Assembly: GCA_009760855.2 (NCBI GenBank)
Contig: WPIO01000014.1
Coordinates: forward strand, 312,001-376,000
Direction of reading: 5' to 3'
Source: Cristatella mucedo
Taxonomy: Eukaryota; Bryozoa; Phylactolaemata; Cristatellidae
DNA length: 64,000 nt
Shown: positions 23,322-35,429 of the stretch, in pieces
Position numbering within the stretch: the stretch's first letter is position 1
Layout: each line of letters begins with the position of its first letter
The notes under the pieces: generated by a model
Database searches by the model: none
What the model saw: the letters and a program-made list of their open reading frames with translations, nothing else
Told to the model about the DNA's origin: nothing
Program-made: the position numbers and the translations under genes

Positions 23322-23761
23322 CGTATTAATATGAGCAGTCGTTGAAATGGAAGAAAGTTTGTGCATGTTGTCGTTAGTAACAAAGGTACAAATGTTAACT
23401 TGGCACCCATAGCCTCCCTTAATACCATGGCACGCTCAAGGGCGATATCTCATTAACTAAACCTGGCAGAAACATGAGCTAAAATGCAGCAGCACTATCT
23501 GAATGTTTTAAATACGACAACAAGCATGCACGGTACTACGTGATCGTCTGGGAACCTGTATCCGGACACAAAACGACATATGAGTCAGGCGACAAGGACA
23601 CGGCAGGTATTTTCTGGGAGAACAAAATCATTGACAGCAGCGTCGTATTTATATAAATAAATATTGCTTACAATAAATAATACATTTAATAGAGCGATAT
23701 TTCATTTCAAAGATCCATTTGATTGCAAGCGACGAGAGCACCGATTCGCCAGGTCAATAAT

Positions 23762-26700
23762 ATGCCGACTGAACACCGGAAGCATGCCAGTGTACTTCCG
23801 GTCTTGAAGTACGTTGCTAAGCGGCAGGCAGGGAAAATGGTGGAACGGCCTGGCCGGGAGGCATTCGTCAACGATAAACTTATAAGTGGCAATGCAAGAG
23901 AAAAAGGAGCAATTGAATATCTAAGACAGCACAAGATTATAGAGCTACTTGACAATTGTACAGCTATGCTTCTTTACACCAGACCAGGTAATGCCGCCAG
24001 CTTGACAACACTTCATGATTGGACCGCTGCTCGTCTAGCAGTATCATTATAATGTAATGTATCTCCTGTCTGTTACCCCAAAAGGCCATAAAGACTACAT
24101 GCCTTTCGGTACGCATTCGGTAGCCAACAGACGTCATCTCACGCAACTAAGAGAAAGTGAGAGGCAGAGTCAGAAGAGCAGTTGAGGTAGTGAGTAGCAT
24201 GGAAGTATCAGCTCGGGATGGCTGTAAAGGATGTGCCATATTTCAAACTGAGGTTATAATTACTGAAATCAACTCAAGGAGAGCAATATGTAATTTATTT
24301 TTCTTCTTGAACATCATTATTTTTTTTATTCCTCAAGAAAGAATAATGAATAACAGGACGTTTTTCACTATTCACTTAATTTAAGAACGTTGGTAGGTAC
24401 TATTTAGTAGCAAGCAAAAGCTGCTTAGCTATATTTCAGTATTTTTTTTAAGATTTTATTTCAGAGAACGTAGATGTTTGCTCATGCTCAAATAGTAATT
24501 AATATTATAGCTAAAAGCACTTATCTTTGTCCACGCAAAGTCTGACTATCGAATGTTACAATCCGCAGCAAATTGAGGCTGGCCGAGTCTTGATGCTTTG
24601 TTAAACTTTCCAGACAATCCAAAGAAGTATCTCATAGAGCTGGTTGAAAGAATGATTAAAGCTCGTACAGTACACGTCGATCCGCCAATGGTTTTCGACC
24701 ACCAGAATATAGAATCAGTTTTTCTGATGTTGGATCCTACGAATAAGGGAACTATTACACTCGAGCAGTACAAAGCAGGTAAGTCTGAGATTTCTTCATA
24801 GTACTAAAAGCTATGCTGCCAGCATATAAATTATGGCACAGCTTTATGAACTCTCGGTGCTCGCACCTGACGGTGCATCATCTATAGTCGACGGGGCGTA
24901 AAAGCTGTTTATACTTTAAAGTTAACGTGCTCGCACGTTACAACCAGGGCGTGGGTTCGAGCCCTGCAGCCGGCAACAATTTATTCCCAGCTACAAGCCG
25001 AGGTTGGCAGATTAAAACCGCCAAGGTAAATCTTAAAGTATATCAATGAGGCTGCTGAATCAGCAGATCTTAAAAAATACTTGGTGTTTTTCTGCCTAAG
25101 AAAACGTAATCTCTCTATCCAGGTGCTTTACATATGCTACCGAGCTTGAGCCCTTGGATCATGACCGATAAAGGCGAGCACCTTTACGCTTGAGTACTAT
25201 TTATATGAAGGTGCCTGTTCTGACTTTTGTCGAGCAGGGTGCAGGTTCGAGTAGAAATAATAAATGCCCTGGAGATATGAGCTACTTCATTTCTTGTGTG
25301 TTGTTTCTTAACGAAATGGTAAATGCAATTTGCACTTTCTATTACTTGTACAATAATAACCATGACCATCGGATTCATCTCACTATTAATAGTGATTCGT
25401 AGTGTGGTGTAAGCTAGCATCGTGTTGCAGACTACCTTAGTTTACATCGGTGTTGTATTACGGCACCCTTCCATCCGAACAGGTAGCTCAGGCCTCAGCA
25501 GATTTCTCGTCCAAGCGTGGTGATAAACACTAGCAGTGAATGATATCAACCGTGTCTTAGTGAGCGTGCATTGGACTCCAATTGTTCATCTCCGTTCAGA
25601 TACTCTTCCTTGCACCCAGTGACTTTCCTCAGCCCATGGAAAACTTACTGCCGAGGCTATGTGAATCGAGGTCACGAAATCGATCTTTTTTCTCATTATC
25701 CATTTAGAAAGGTCAGTTTAAGCTCTTAGATATTGGGGTCTCTAGTCCTAGTTTTCCTCAAAAAAATATTTAATTTTGTATTTCAGGACTAGTAGTGTAA
25801 GTTGATAATTCAGTTTACTGTAAATACGTTGTTGATTCTCTATAGGAAAGGATAACCATCTTTTTATACGGAATTTTACGCCCCATTAAGCTTACTTGTT
25901 TAGCCACTACTGCTGACTTGACTTAGTGAGCTCTGAATTCTGGTCGCTAACTCTCACTGATGTAAATTTGCTGATATGTTACACTGAGAGGTGACAGGTT
26001 ATGACAATGTGACCATTCTTCTGACCATCCGTTTTAGAATTATGCTGAGACTTTCATGTGCTTTGTCAGAACGGACTTATTGGAAGCCAGTGCCAAACTT
26101 CTTACTCAACAGAAGCTAAAGCAGTTTAGAGTTGTCGTGGATGCTTTGTAATGTAAGCAATCTCTAATTGCTCCACAAGTAAAATCAATGGCACTGAGTA
26201 TTGACCAACAAGAACGAAGAACGAGTTACTAAGAATCAAAGCTGATTCAGCTGCTTGGGGACTGCATTAACATTGACCCCAAGTGTAAGAGCAGTTCGAG
26301 AGTAAGGTAGTTTGCTGTTGCAGTGAGGGCTGGATGATAAGTTTGATTAACTAGTATGACAACTCGATCTACATATAAAGGTTGGACTGCCGAGCTGGTT
26401 TGGTCTAGCGGTTAAGGTGCTCGCCCCGACCAAGGTCTGACTGAGGTCGTGGGCTCGAGCCCCGAGGCATATGTGAAGCGCCTGAATAGAGGTTAAGTTC
26501 TCTTGGGGCGCTATATAAATGAATTATTTATTATTTATTATTTATTAACTCCCCCATTTGAAGACCTTCCGTGGCTACCATTAAGGAATCAAATTTCACA
26601 TACCTAAAATCTGATTATTTATTTGTAAGATCAATATCACTGGTGCCCAATTTCCTTCACAGTAATTAATGGTGTTTCAATTTGATCTGTAAGAGATTAT

Positions 26701-27978
26701 TTCATGCAGAAGGAAGAGCTCAGATTACCAACATTACTGTAGGTAAATAGTTGGAGTTTTTCTCCTAGGTATGCAGAGAACTTGTCTGAATTTAGGTACA
26801 CAATACTTACCAGATATTGCTCTGCTCCCACAATAGTTACGATCAAAGCCATCGTAAAGAGTGTATAATTGTTAAATTCTTCAAGTTTTCTTGTTAGGAG
26901 TTTTTTCTTGAGCGAGATTTTTTTTAGCTATTTGGCATTAACCTAGGGTATTTTGAATGTGAGTTAGTCAGTTCCATAAACACAAGTCGCCGACGTACGC
27001 TTAGGTTGTATGTACCCTTTGTGTTATTTGTAGCACCACTACGATGGTTTATCTGTGATGAGTGTCGTGCCAAAAACAGGAAGATAAATAACTAATATTG
27101 CACATGAATTACGAAATAGTGATAAGCAGGCATACTTAGATACACTGATTTGCAAGATCTTTTTTAAATTAAACATCGTATACCTGCGATTTTTCTCGGG
27201 TACATGCTGGTATCTCTGTTAATCTCAATGCTTGTGGATTAAAATTTAACCCTGTATGATTAAATAGTTAAATTGATCTTCTACTGATGAGACTTTTTTG
27301 GTCAATATACCAAGTGGATATTGTAGGATACTGTATATGCTGAACAATGTTTGGTAATATATTATATTTTAGATTTATAATATCTCCCGTGGTAGCAAAG
27401 ATTATAATTTAGACCAAGTCTCTAATTTATAATATCTTGAACGTGGTGCTCTTGTTAGCCTCTTAGTAAGGTGTTATTCGTATGGTAGAAATGAGTTTCT
27501 AATTCTGATCCTAATTTTATTGCGGATTTACTGAAGCCGATACATCTTAGTGCATGAACCCAGGCGGTAGTAAGGAATACGACCTTATTACTTGTTCTCT
27601 TCACTTGACAGTTGCCAGCCTGTGTCCCAGTTTGCTGGTCTGCTTTTCGGAAAACCTGATTACTTGAAAAACTCACATTCAGTCCGTCATTGTTTTTACA
27701 TCCGTGATCTCGTGTGCTCATATGCAGCTGCACCACACTCATAAAACAAGAAGGCCAATCCGATCGTTTCATTGCATAAAGTAATGCCATGCTCATGCCG
27801 GCTAGCGAGAGCACTGTGACTCCTACTTGTCAGCAATAGTTTCCAAAGTGTATTCCACGGTTTTTGTAATTTTCTGTTGACAGCTCTCATTACGCTGGGT
27901 CTTGATGGATTTGATGCACACCCATCCGGAGGAGACGTTGACAAGATCACGCTTGACACCTTTATCAGGGAAGCGTAA
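23762..27978 (+). CDS. EFCAB10: EF-hand calcium-binding domain protein 10, three exons
   Basis: Small protein of unknown molecular role, restricted in known animals largely to lineages with motile cilia. Exons 23762-23987, 24614-24778 and 27884-27978 join in phase (G|AC and G|CT codons) to 161 codons plus stop. An N-terminal stretch of about 49 residues precedes the conserved RIIa-like dimerization/docking segment (AIEYLRQHKIIELLDNCTAM), followed by NPKKYLIELVERM. An EF-hand-like region follows (MLDPTNKGTITLEQYKAAL), then LITLGLDGF and DKITLDTFIREA. The start at 23762 is uncertain: in-frame ATGs also lie at 23723 and 23838, and vertebrate proteins begin close to the RIIa segment. The end is also uncertain, because the stop overlaps a strong donor (GC|gtaagt at 27974/27975), so a short fourth exon may exist. 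Sits 1.3 kb downstream of TMEM208 on the same strand. Confidence 0.88.
24050..24245 (-). mobile_element. LINE B 3'-end fragment in EFCAB10 intron 1
   Basis: Plus-strand view starts aatgtaatgtatctcctgtc, then aaggccataaagactacatg, then gtacgcattcggtagccaac: the reverse complement of the LINE B terminus. Confidence 0.85.
24915..25075 (+). mobile_element. Diverged SINE-2-like copy
   Basis: A good B box gggttcgagccctgcag, then a diverged body with accgccaaggtaaatctta and the family end gaggctgctgaatcagcag. Confidence 0.6.
25097..25190 (-). mobile_element. Diverged SINE-1 remnant
   Basis: Plus-strand text aatctctctatccaggtgct and ttacatatgctaccgagctt, then aggcgagcacctttacgc, corresponds to the reverse complement of SINE-1 at reduced identity. 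Confidence 0.6.
26389..26547 (+). mobile_element. SINE-1 reference copy (tRNA-derived)
   Basis: Starts gccgagctggtttggtctag with A-box-like tagcggttaagg. The B-box-like part is gtgggctcgagcccc. The 3' module reads agcgcctgaatagaggttaa then gttctcttggggcgct, followed by (att)-type tail. This 3' module mirrors the LINE A terminus. Confidence 0.9.
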
Positions 27979-28393
27979 GTTACTGAGCATGCCTGGTGGC
28001 TTCAATGCAATGGACTGAGATGCAGAGGAAAGCTGAAAAATGTCTGCTCAATGCTCACATTCCCATGCTGGAGCACGACGACGTGCAGGGTGATGTACAG
28101 GGGCAGCAAACAGGGTACGTGCTAGTATATCCAAGGACTTGCTTGCCAAAGTCAAGCTAGTCACAAGAGCTGTACAGGTGTTTAAGTAAAAGGCTTGTTG
28201 CTGCCTAAATATGAGTTTTCGTCAAGCAATTTCTGGCCAGCCCAACGTGTATGATGAGCCAATAGACAGATTATTGAGAAAGATAGAACTAAATAGAAAG
28301 GAAGAGGGACAATGAATCAAAAAAGAGGAAGAGAGACAAAGGGAGGAAGAGAAGGCGAGTGGGATGGAAGGGAATGGGTTGGAAGTGAAAGTA

Positions 28394-28512
<119 letters not shown>

Positions 28513-29984
28513 CTCAGTGTAACGAGTCAGGTGGCAAGTTCTACATTATGGGACTTACCATAAGTCTTAAGTCGAATGCTTAGAGCTTTTTAGGCCTGGA
28601 TGGAATTGTTAGTGTAGAATTTAGGTCCCCTTGCAACTGTTGGGTTTCAGAAGCTCAGCCAGTTACATAAGTCAACAATTTAGAAAAAAGTATTACATCT
28701 TCAAGTTGGTTCACAGAGAAGCCAAAACATGTAAAATTTATGAATTGAAACAATCAGGCGGGGTGTCAAATTTAGTGCCAACTAGAATCTTGCAAGAGTC
28801 TTTGTAAGGAGTCTTGTAAAAACCAAGTTGCTGTGAGGAATCCTAAAAAGTAAGGACTAGTGGATCGATATGCTCAGCGGTCAGTATTCAGCCGATGCAC
28901 TTAATAATTTAAACAATGCTATAGGTAGAAAAGGGACTAAACTGCAATCTATTGAATAAAAATCTTTTAATTAGGTAGTCATCAGAGATGATGCATACAT
29001 TTGAGCATTCACTGATATTTTGACCACCTTTTCCCTATTAAAATGGATAGCTGATCTAGTTTAGTCATTATTTTAGGATTCCTAGTGAGTAGGAGTTACA
29101 GTGTATCTTGTCATCATTAGGCTAAGGGAACTTGAATACATGAAAGAGCAAGTGTCACCCAGCATGCGTTTAGTTGGTCATATCTAGGGATAACTCAGAG
29201 GAATGAATGGACAGCTTTAGCCAAGTATCATTACTGTAAAATGGAAACCACTCCGTGATGCTGGTTGACTATTCTCAGTGATTATGTAGATGGAGAACTA
29301 CTATTATGAAGCATGGAATTATATGGGCTGTCATGCATAAGTACCCTACTAACCATAACAGAAGACACAGTGTGATCTACACGTAAGGCTGGGTTCAAAC
29401 CATGTTGACTTGATGCCGAAATAATGACAGGGGCCTGCGTAAGGAGGATTGGTTTTTCTAGTGTGTGAAGCATTGTGCAAGCAGTTCTACAAGAGCCAGG
29501 GCTGTCACCCTGACAGCACGTTTTGGCTTTGGTGTATCATTGGTCACACAATAGGGGGCTATTTGAGTCAAGTGCTTACACATGGAACCTCCGCGCAAGT
29601 TCTCAGTCAATGAGCATCGATCCTTGTGAGCAGTCAACTACTGGAAAGTATTAGAGAACTTCATTGGTAATGAATTTCTTTAATACTTTTAAAGGTATGG
29701 GATCACAAAGGGATGATAAGAGAAGATAAGACATCCGCGTATAGTTAAAACGGACGTTTTATAAAAAGAGCTCTACATTTGCTTAACTTTCAGTAGATAG
29801 CAGACTTGAAAGACGTGAGCGCAAGGATACTGTCAAAGGAGGCAGTACAAAAATATTGGCTATTTTTGGACTAAGGGTCTAGGTAAGGTTGGAAACGAGA
29901 GACGAAGGACACCATAGTAGGAAATTTCGATGCTGAAACCAGTTACAAATTCATTTTCTTCCCGTGCCTTCTACTTGGAGTTAT

Positions 29985-30140
29985 GTGCTCGCTCTTTACG
30001 ATCTAAGTCGTGGGTTCGAGTCCTGTAGTGGGCGATCCTTTAGTTTCTAATGCTAATGGTGCTAATCCAATAATGATGGTGATTGCCGATAAGGCTCTTC
30101 TGACGCTATATAGATGATGCTGTTTATTCAGATAAACTCC
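29985..30140 (+). mobile_element. SINE-2 copy
   Basis: B box gtgggttcgagtcctgtagt, family body with gattgccgataaggctcttc and end tgatgctgtttattcag. Confidence 0.8.
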
Positions 30141-30639
30141 TTTTCTTTTTATTACGGAATAAGCACAATGAAAATTACTCTTATGCTTTTCTGGCATTGA
30201 TGGTGCTTCCAGCAGGAGATCGTGTCTATAAGGCACTCCATTGAAGATTCACAAGATGGCTTGTGAGAGCTGAACTCCTGAACTGTCTGCTGCTTCTTTG
30301 GCAATTACCGAGGGAATCGCTAGCAGTTGAATATTATAATACTGATAGTAGCTTGCAGTTAGCAGCCACTGCCTCTTTAAATCAACCGTTGGTTGGTTGC
30401 AGCTGAAGCTGGCACAGCCTCAGCTCAGTACCCTGCCATCGTTGTAGCAGCCGCAAGCAAAGCTGCTTACATGAGCAGTATAGGGAGACATGGTCTGTCA
30501 GGCTAGCATGTAAATACGCTAGCCCCATGCAAGATTGAGAATAGATCGAATAGACTTCTGCGGCTTGACTCAGGGAATGACTTTAGGCTTCCATGGTCGC
30601 AGCAATCAGTAAATTTTTGAAATCTGTTTGTGGTGGAGG

Positions 30640-32950
30640 TCTTCTTGATCTGCACCCAGACTCGACAGCCTCGGTACCCTCACTGATGCAGTGAACGTGA
30701 CACTCAGGGGTGCTCTTGACAAGCATGCTCCCGTTCGTTCTATCCGTGTACAGAGTCGTGGAGATTCCTTTCAATTTACAAAAAACTTCAAAAAATGCGC
30801 CGTGTTAAGCGCAGGCTTGAACATCGTTTTCAGAAATAGGGGTCTGATGCAGATCTAGTCAATTTCAAAGACTTCCTTCGAGTTTACACCCGAAAGCGTA
30901 AAAAAGACAGGGGTCCTTTTTTCACTCGAAAGCTGAATTCCTGCCAGTAGGACCCTTAACAGATTTATAAGACAGTAAACCATTTACTGGCCAATGCTAA
31001 GAGGTCTGACTCCCAAGATATAAACGGCTCAGCCGAAAAGTTTTCAGCCTTCTTTACTGAAACAATTGTGCACATTCGTGCCTCCTTAAAGCCCCCTCCG
31101 AGTAAAGCAATTGTGGAATCACAACCTGTGACCTTCCGTAAAGGTTTTCCGAGGTTTCTGCATGTGATGTGGCTACCTTAATAAGGTCTAGCAAAAAGAG
31201 CTCGTCTCCTGAAGACCCTATACCATCATCTCTGTGGTCTTCACTGGCAGACCACCTTAGCCCTGCCATAACCGAGATTTTTAATGCTTCTTTGGTAAAA
31301 GGGGTCTTACCCAAGTCCTTCAAATCGGCAATCGTTAGACCCATACTTAAAAGGCCCGGATTAGATACAGAGGTCCTTGCAAACTATCGCCCAGGATCTC
31401 TTCTTCCTTTCTAGTTAAAAATTCTTGAGAAAATTGTTGCTAAGCAGCTGGTTGAACATATTGAAAAGAATTAAATGTCAGACATATTTTAATCAGGGTT
31501 CAAGAGGCAGCGCTCCACTAAAACTGCTCTCCTCTGTCTTAGCAATGACATTCTACGTGGCAATGATGGCGGGAATGTCACTGCCCCAGCCCTGCCAGCT
31601 CTGTCAGCTGCCTTCGACACCATTGATCACGATGTTCTACTTGAACGATTGAGAACAACGATCAGTGTGGCAGACGTGGCACCAGCGTGGTTTAAATCGT
31701 ACAAGTCTGATCGTGTTCAATCCGTGTCAGGTCTCACACACGAGACGGGTCACCTGTGGAGTCCCTCAAGGGTCCGTCCTCGGTCCCTTACTGTTCTCCA
31801 TTAATACTCAACCTTTGGGAAAAGTGATTAAGGCCCATGGAATAGGATATCACTTTTATGCTGACGATACTCAGCTGTATTTGTCATTCAAACCGTCGGA
31901 ATCTACTGCAGCAACTGATAAACTGGATGCTTGCCTAGCCGACATTCGATCCTGGATGTCGGAAAACTTTTTCAAACTAAATGACGACAAAACCGAACTG
32001 CTGCTCACAGGACACTCTAAGCATGTGGCTGGATTAAAAGGCTCTGCTCTTCAAATAGGTGATGCTGTTGTGCGACCGTCACCACGTGCTCGAAATTTAG
32101 GTGACAATTTCGAAAGCTGCCTAAAGTTTAAAAGCTTCATTCAGAGGAATGCCTCTACAGATAACCACCACGTCTGATCCTGATAAGGAGCTGTCTTCCA
32201 GAGTGGCTTGCAAAAAAATTTAACTAGCTCGTTAGTTCTGTCTCGGCTTGATTATTGTAATTCCCTTTTGGCTGGACTAGCAAAGAAAGCAACTAGGCCA
32301 CTGCAGCTGACTATGAATATGGCTGAAAGGCTGGTCTTCAAGTCCCAGCGGTTTGAGCACGTGTCTCTTTTGCTAAAAGTGCCGAGCTGGTTTGGTCCAG
32401 GGGTTAAGGTGCTTGCCCCAACCAAGGTCTGGCTGAGGTCTCGGGCTCGAGCCCCGAAGCATATGTGAAGCGCCTCAATAGAGATTAAGTTCTGTTGGGG
32501 CGCTGTACAAATGAATTAAATTTATATTTATATTGCTGCACCAGTTTCAGCCTCTTCGTGCCCTCAGGTCCTGTGTGGACAATAAATTAGCTGTTCCACT
32601 CCTCTGCTTAAATGCCTTTAGCGACAGAAGCTTTAGCTTTGCAGGTCCTAGACTGTGGAACTCGCTTCCACAATTCTTAGGCAACGAACTACTCTCCTAC
32701 TGCCGACTATGGCTCATTCTTTTCAGCGGTCCTGAACGGCTACTTCTATGCTACTCACTACCTCAACTGTTCTCCTGACTCTGCTATGCTTCCCACTTTC
32801 TCTTTGTTGTGTGAGACGAAGTCTGTTGGCTACCGAATGCTTAACGAGAGCTGCTTAGGCTGCGAGTGCGCTATACAAAACTCTCCTGCGTAACACACAC
32901 ATAGCCTTTATGACTTTGTGGAGTTATAGACAGAGATACATTACATGACA
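30640..32950 (+). mobile_element. LINE B copy, longest in the window, with a SINE-1 inside
   Basis: Begins in the endonuclease-RT linker (TDAVNVTLRGALDKHAPVRS near 30670). Then the RT: ANYRPGSLLPF near 31390, AAFDTIDHDVLLERLRTTI near 31620, the GVPQGSVLGPLLFSI block near 31760, GIGYHFYADDTQLYLSFKPS with intact YADD near 31850, and LKLNDDKTELLLTG-like part near 31980. Thumb and C-terminal part follow, interrupted at 32381-32535 by a SINE-1. It ends with the family terminus agagatacattacat at about 32948. Frame breaks near 31415, 31460, 31660 and 32175 make it inactive. No apurinic endonuclease core is seen, so it is 5'-truncated. Confidence 0.92.
32381..32535 (+). mobile_element. SINE-1 inserted in LINE B
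   Basis: Starts gccgagctggtttggtccag and ends with AT-rich tail before gctgcaccagtttcagcc. LINE B coding sequence between LLLK and LLHQFQPL, about 110 bp in other copies, is missing at the junction. Confidence 0.88.
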
Positions 32951-32954
32951 AAGG

Positions 32955-33240
32955 GGGTTTTCTATATTTCATTCAAAGCCTAAGCGGCTTTCTGTACACA
33001 TTCGTTGGCCAACAGACTTCAGCTCACACAACAAGGAGAAAGTGAGAAGAAGCGTGGCAGAGTCATGAGAGCAGCTGAGGTAGTGAGTAGCATAGAAGTA
33101 GCAGCTCAGGACGGCAAGAAAGGATGTGCCATAGTCAGCAGCTGAAGAGTATATGTCGCTGCATAAGAATATGAGAGTGAGTTCCACAGTCTACGACCTG
33201 CAGAGCAAAAGCTTCTGTCGCCAACGGTCTTTAGGCCAAA
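32955..33240 (-). mobile_element. LINE B 3'-end fragment, opposite orientation
   Basis: Plus-strand text aagcctaagcggctttctgt, then ccaacagacttcagctcaca, and the coding remnant FGLKTVGDRSFCSAGRRLWN on the minus strand. It meets the preceding plus-strand LINE B tail to tail. Confidence 0.85.
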
Positions 33241-33574
33241 GAACAAACTGTGCGTCTGGAAAAGTTTTTGGATTACCCAATCCGAAGTCGGCACGGAAAG
33301 TGCAAGCACACCGACTGATTGAACAATGAGCCAGATGCAACAATCACCATGGGTGGCCAGCGGCCTGCTGACTGAATCGTTGAGGTGCAGAGGCACGAGG
33401 AAGGATGGGTGTGCTATTGGGCTTGAACTACTTAAACCGGATACCCGAAGCAAGGTTGCAAATTCAGCCCCTGATCAACACCTTTTCACGGAGTGTCCTG
33501 TGCCCGTGTTCAAGTGGCCTGCCTTTCAAGTCATAGCTCTCGCCTAGGGTTTCTGCTTGCTGCTTCAACCTGGG

Positions 33575-34189
33575 CTGGTCCGGTTCTGCACCTGGTCCGG
33601 TTCTGCACCTGGTCCGGTTCTGCACCTGGTCCGGTTCTGCACCTGGTCCGGTTCTGCACCTGGTCCGGCTCTGCACCTGGTCCGGCTCTGCACCTGGTCC
33701 GGCTCTGCACCTGGTCCGGTTCTGCACCTGGTCCGGCTCTGCACCTGGTCCGGTTCTGCACCTGGGTCCGGTTCTGCACCTGGTCCGGTTCTGCACCTGG
33801 TCCGGTTCTGCACCTGGTCCGGTTCTGCACCTGGTCCGGTTCTGCACCTGGTCCGGTTCTGCACCTGGTCCGGTTCTGCACCTGGTCCGGTTCTGCACCT
33901 GGTCAGGCTCTGCACCTGGTCCAGTTCTGCACCTGGTCAGGCTCTGCACCTGGTCAGGCTCTGCACCTGGTCAGGCTCTGCACCTGGTCAGGCTCTGCAC
34001 CTGTTCAGGCTCTGCACCTGGTCAGGCTCTGCACCTGGTCAGGCTCTGCACCTGGTCAGGCTCGGCACCTGGTCAGGCTCTGCACCTGGTCAGGCTCTGC
34101 ACCTGGTCAGGCTCTGCACCTGGTCAGGCTCTGCACCTGGTCAGGCTCGGCACCTGGTCAGGCTCTGCACCTGGTCAGGCTCGGCACCT
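33575..34189. repeat. 17-bp minisatellite, about 36 units, two variant blocks
   Basis: Unit ctggtccggttctgcac repeats without spacers. From about 33575 to 33900 the unit is mainly the ccggttc type with some ccggctc. From 33901 on it is nearly all the caggctc type, later also with tcggcac. One unit near 33762 has an extra G. Since 17 is not a multiple of 3, every frame stays open and encodes the same 17-residue period, which explains the 242- and 249-codon frames over it. Confidence 0.97.
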
Positions 34190-35344
34190 CGTACTGCCAG
34201 CTTCGCTGTGGTCTGCTGTAATTCAGTAGCTTATTGTTATAGTCTCAATCGTCGGTCTCTCTTGAAGGAGGAAATGCCTCACCAAGGCCTCTGCAACCTG
34301 GTATGAAAAGTCCTCCAAATAATGATCGAGAGACACCCGCTTGCTTATGAGAGCTCCCCTACCCCAAGACCGCCATGCAAGCAGCACAGAGTCAGTGACA
34401 GCTCGGCATGAGAAGTGACCAACTGCTGGGAAAATGCTTCGGCTGTTTGCACCCACCCATCGCACGGGCAGCAGCAACAGGAGGTGAAGGAGGAGGAAGC
34501 CATGCACTTTGCAGCAGGCCCTCGGCCTTGGCTACCAGCCGGAAGGAGAGGAAGCCCACACTGACATGTACATGGCAGCTCTGAGGCCTTCTGGGAGAGC
34601 TCACTGCTAGGCATCGTCTGTCGGTGCTGTGGTGTCGGAGCTGAGCAGCTTTCGTCCAGAGTTGCCCATCACACAAAAGCGAGCCGTGTCGAGCAGATGG
34701 AAAATATATTTATTACATGTGCTTTTCAAAAGTTGAAACTGTCTCGGTTGAAGCATATTATGAACAATGGATCGATGCATGCAGATGTAGTGTAGTTGTT
34801 TTCAGAGTGCGCCTAGTCATTAGCCTTCGTCCTGTCATAGAGGGGACAGTCGAGCAGATTCATAGAAATGCATTTTTATGTACTTCACACACAAAGCTGA
34901 CGGCCGAAGAAATGGACTTGCATGTATGTTCAAGTGGCCAGGGCGACCAGGCGGACCGACTAGTCCGAATTATGGCTATCTATACGCCGACTTCAGGGCG
35001 TCATTTGAACGTATTGGGATGGTGCTGCAGCTGCTGGCGGCAGGCAGCAGGCTGGCAGCATCGCTGGATGACTAGGATCCCCGGATGCTCCGAGCTGCTC
35101 TACGATCAAGATCGATCGTGGAAGTAGCTCCTTAGCTGTGGTTGAGTGATCACAATCTTTATTGGAAGATCTCATTTCGTATAGACGAAATTGGTCGACG
35201 CCTACAGGTGATTGGCAAATGCTGGCGATTAGCGATAGCTCTGCTCACTGCAGCACATACGATATGATCTGAGGTGGTTTTGATCAAGGCTAAACCTGGC
35301 AGCAGAAACAATTAATTCGAGAGCTCCTGTTTGTAAGCAGACAC

Positions 35345-35348
<4 letters not shown>

Positions 35349-35427
<79 letters not shown>

Positions 35428-35429
35428 AC
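35349..35429. repeat. (CT)n(CA)n microsatellite
   Basis: About 52 bp of CT units followed by about 28 bp of CA units. Confidence 0.95.

Larger units (their letters stand above)
22467..23761. other. Intergenic between TMEM208 and EFCAB10
   Basis: About 1.3 kb. It holds a LINE A tail fragment (23020-23095) and a (TA)n tract (23281-23321). The last 300 bases should include the EFCAB10 promoter. I see no further gene. Confidence 0.5.
24779..27883 (+). other. EFCAB10: EFCAB10 intron 2
   Basis: A 3.1-kb AT-rich intron bounded by gtaagt and ttgacag. It carries three SINE pieces (24915, 25097 and 26389). The remaining sequence from about 25.2 to 26.4 kb and 26.6 to 27.8 kb shows nothing I can name. 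Confidence 0.8.

Noticed and set aside
33575-34189. CRISPR array
   Set aside because: The units are contiguous without spacers and the context is eukaryotic.
33493-34306. Frames of 242 and 249 codons on the plus strand and up to 161 codons on the minus strand
   Set aside because: They follow from the 17-bp minisatellite, whose units have no stop in any frame. The products are low-complexity repeats with no flanking gene structure.
34717-35127. 136-codon plus-strand frame next to the minisatellite
   Set aside because: No domain, and overlapping frames of similar length in the same stretch; most likely chance.
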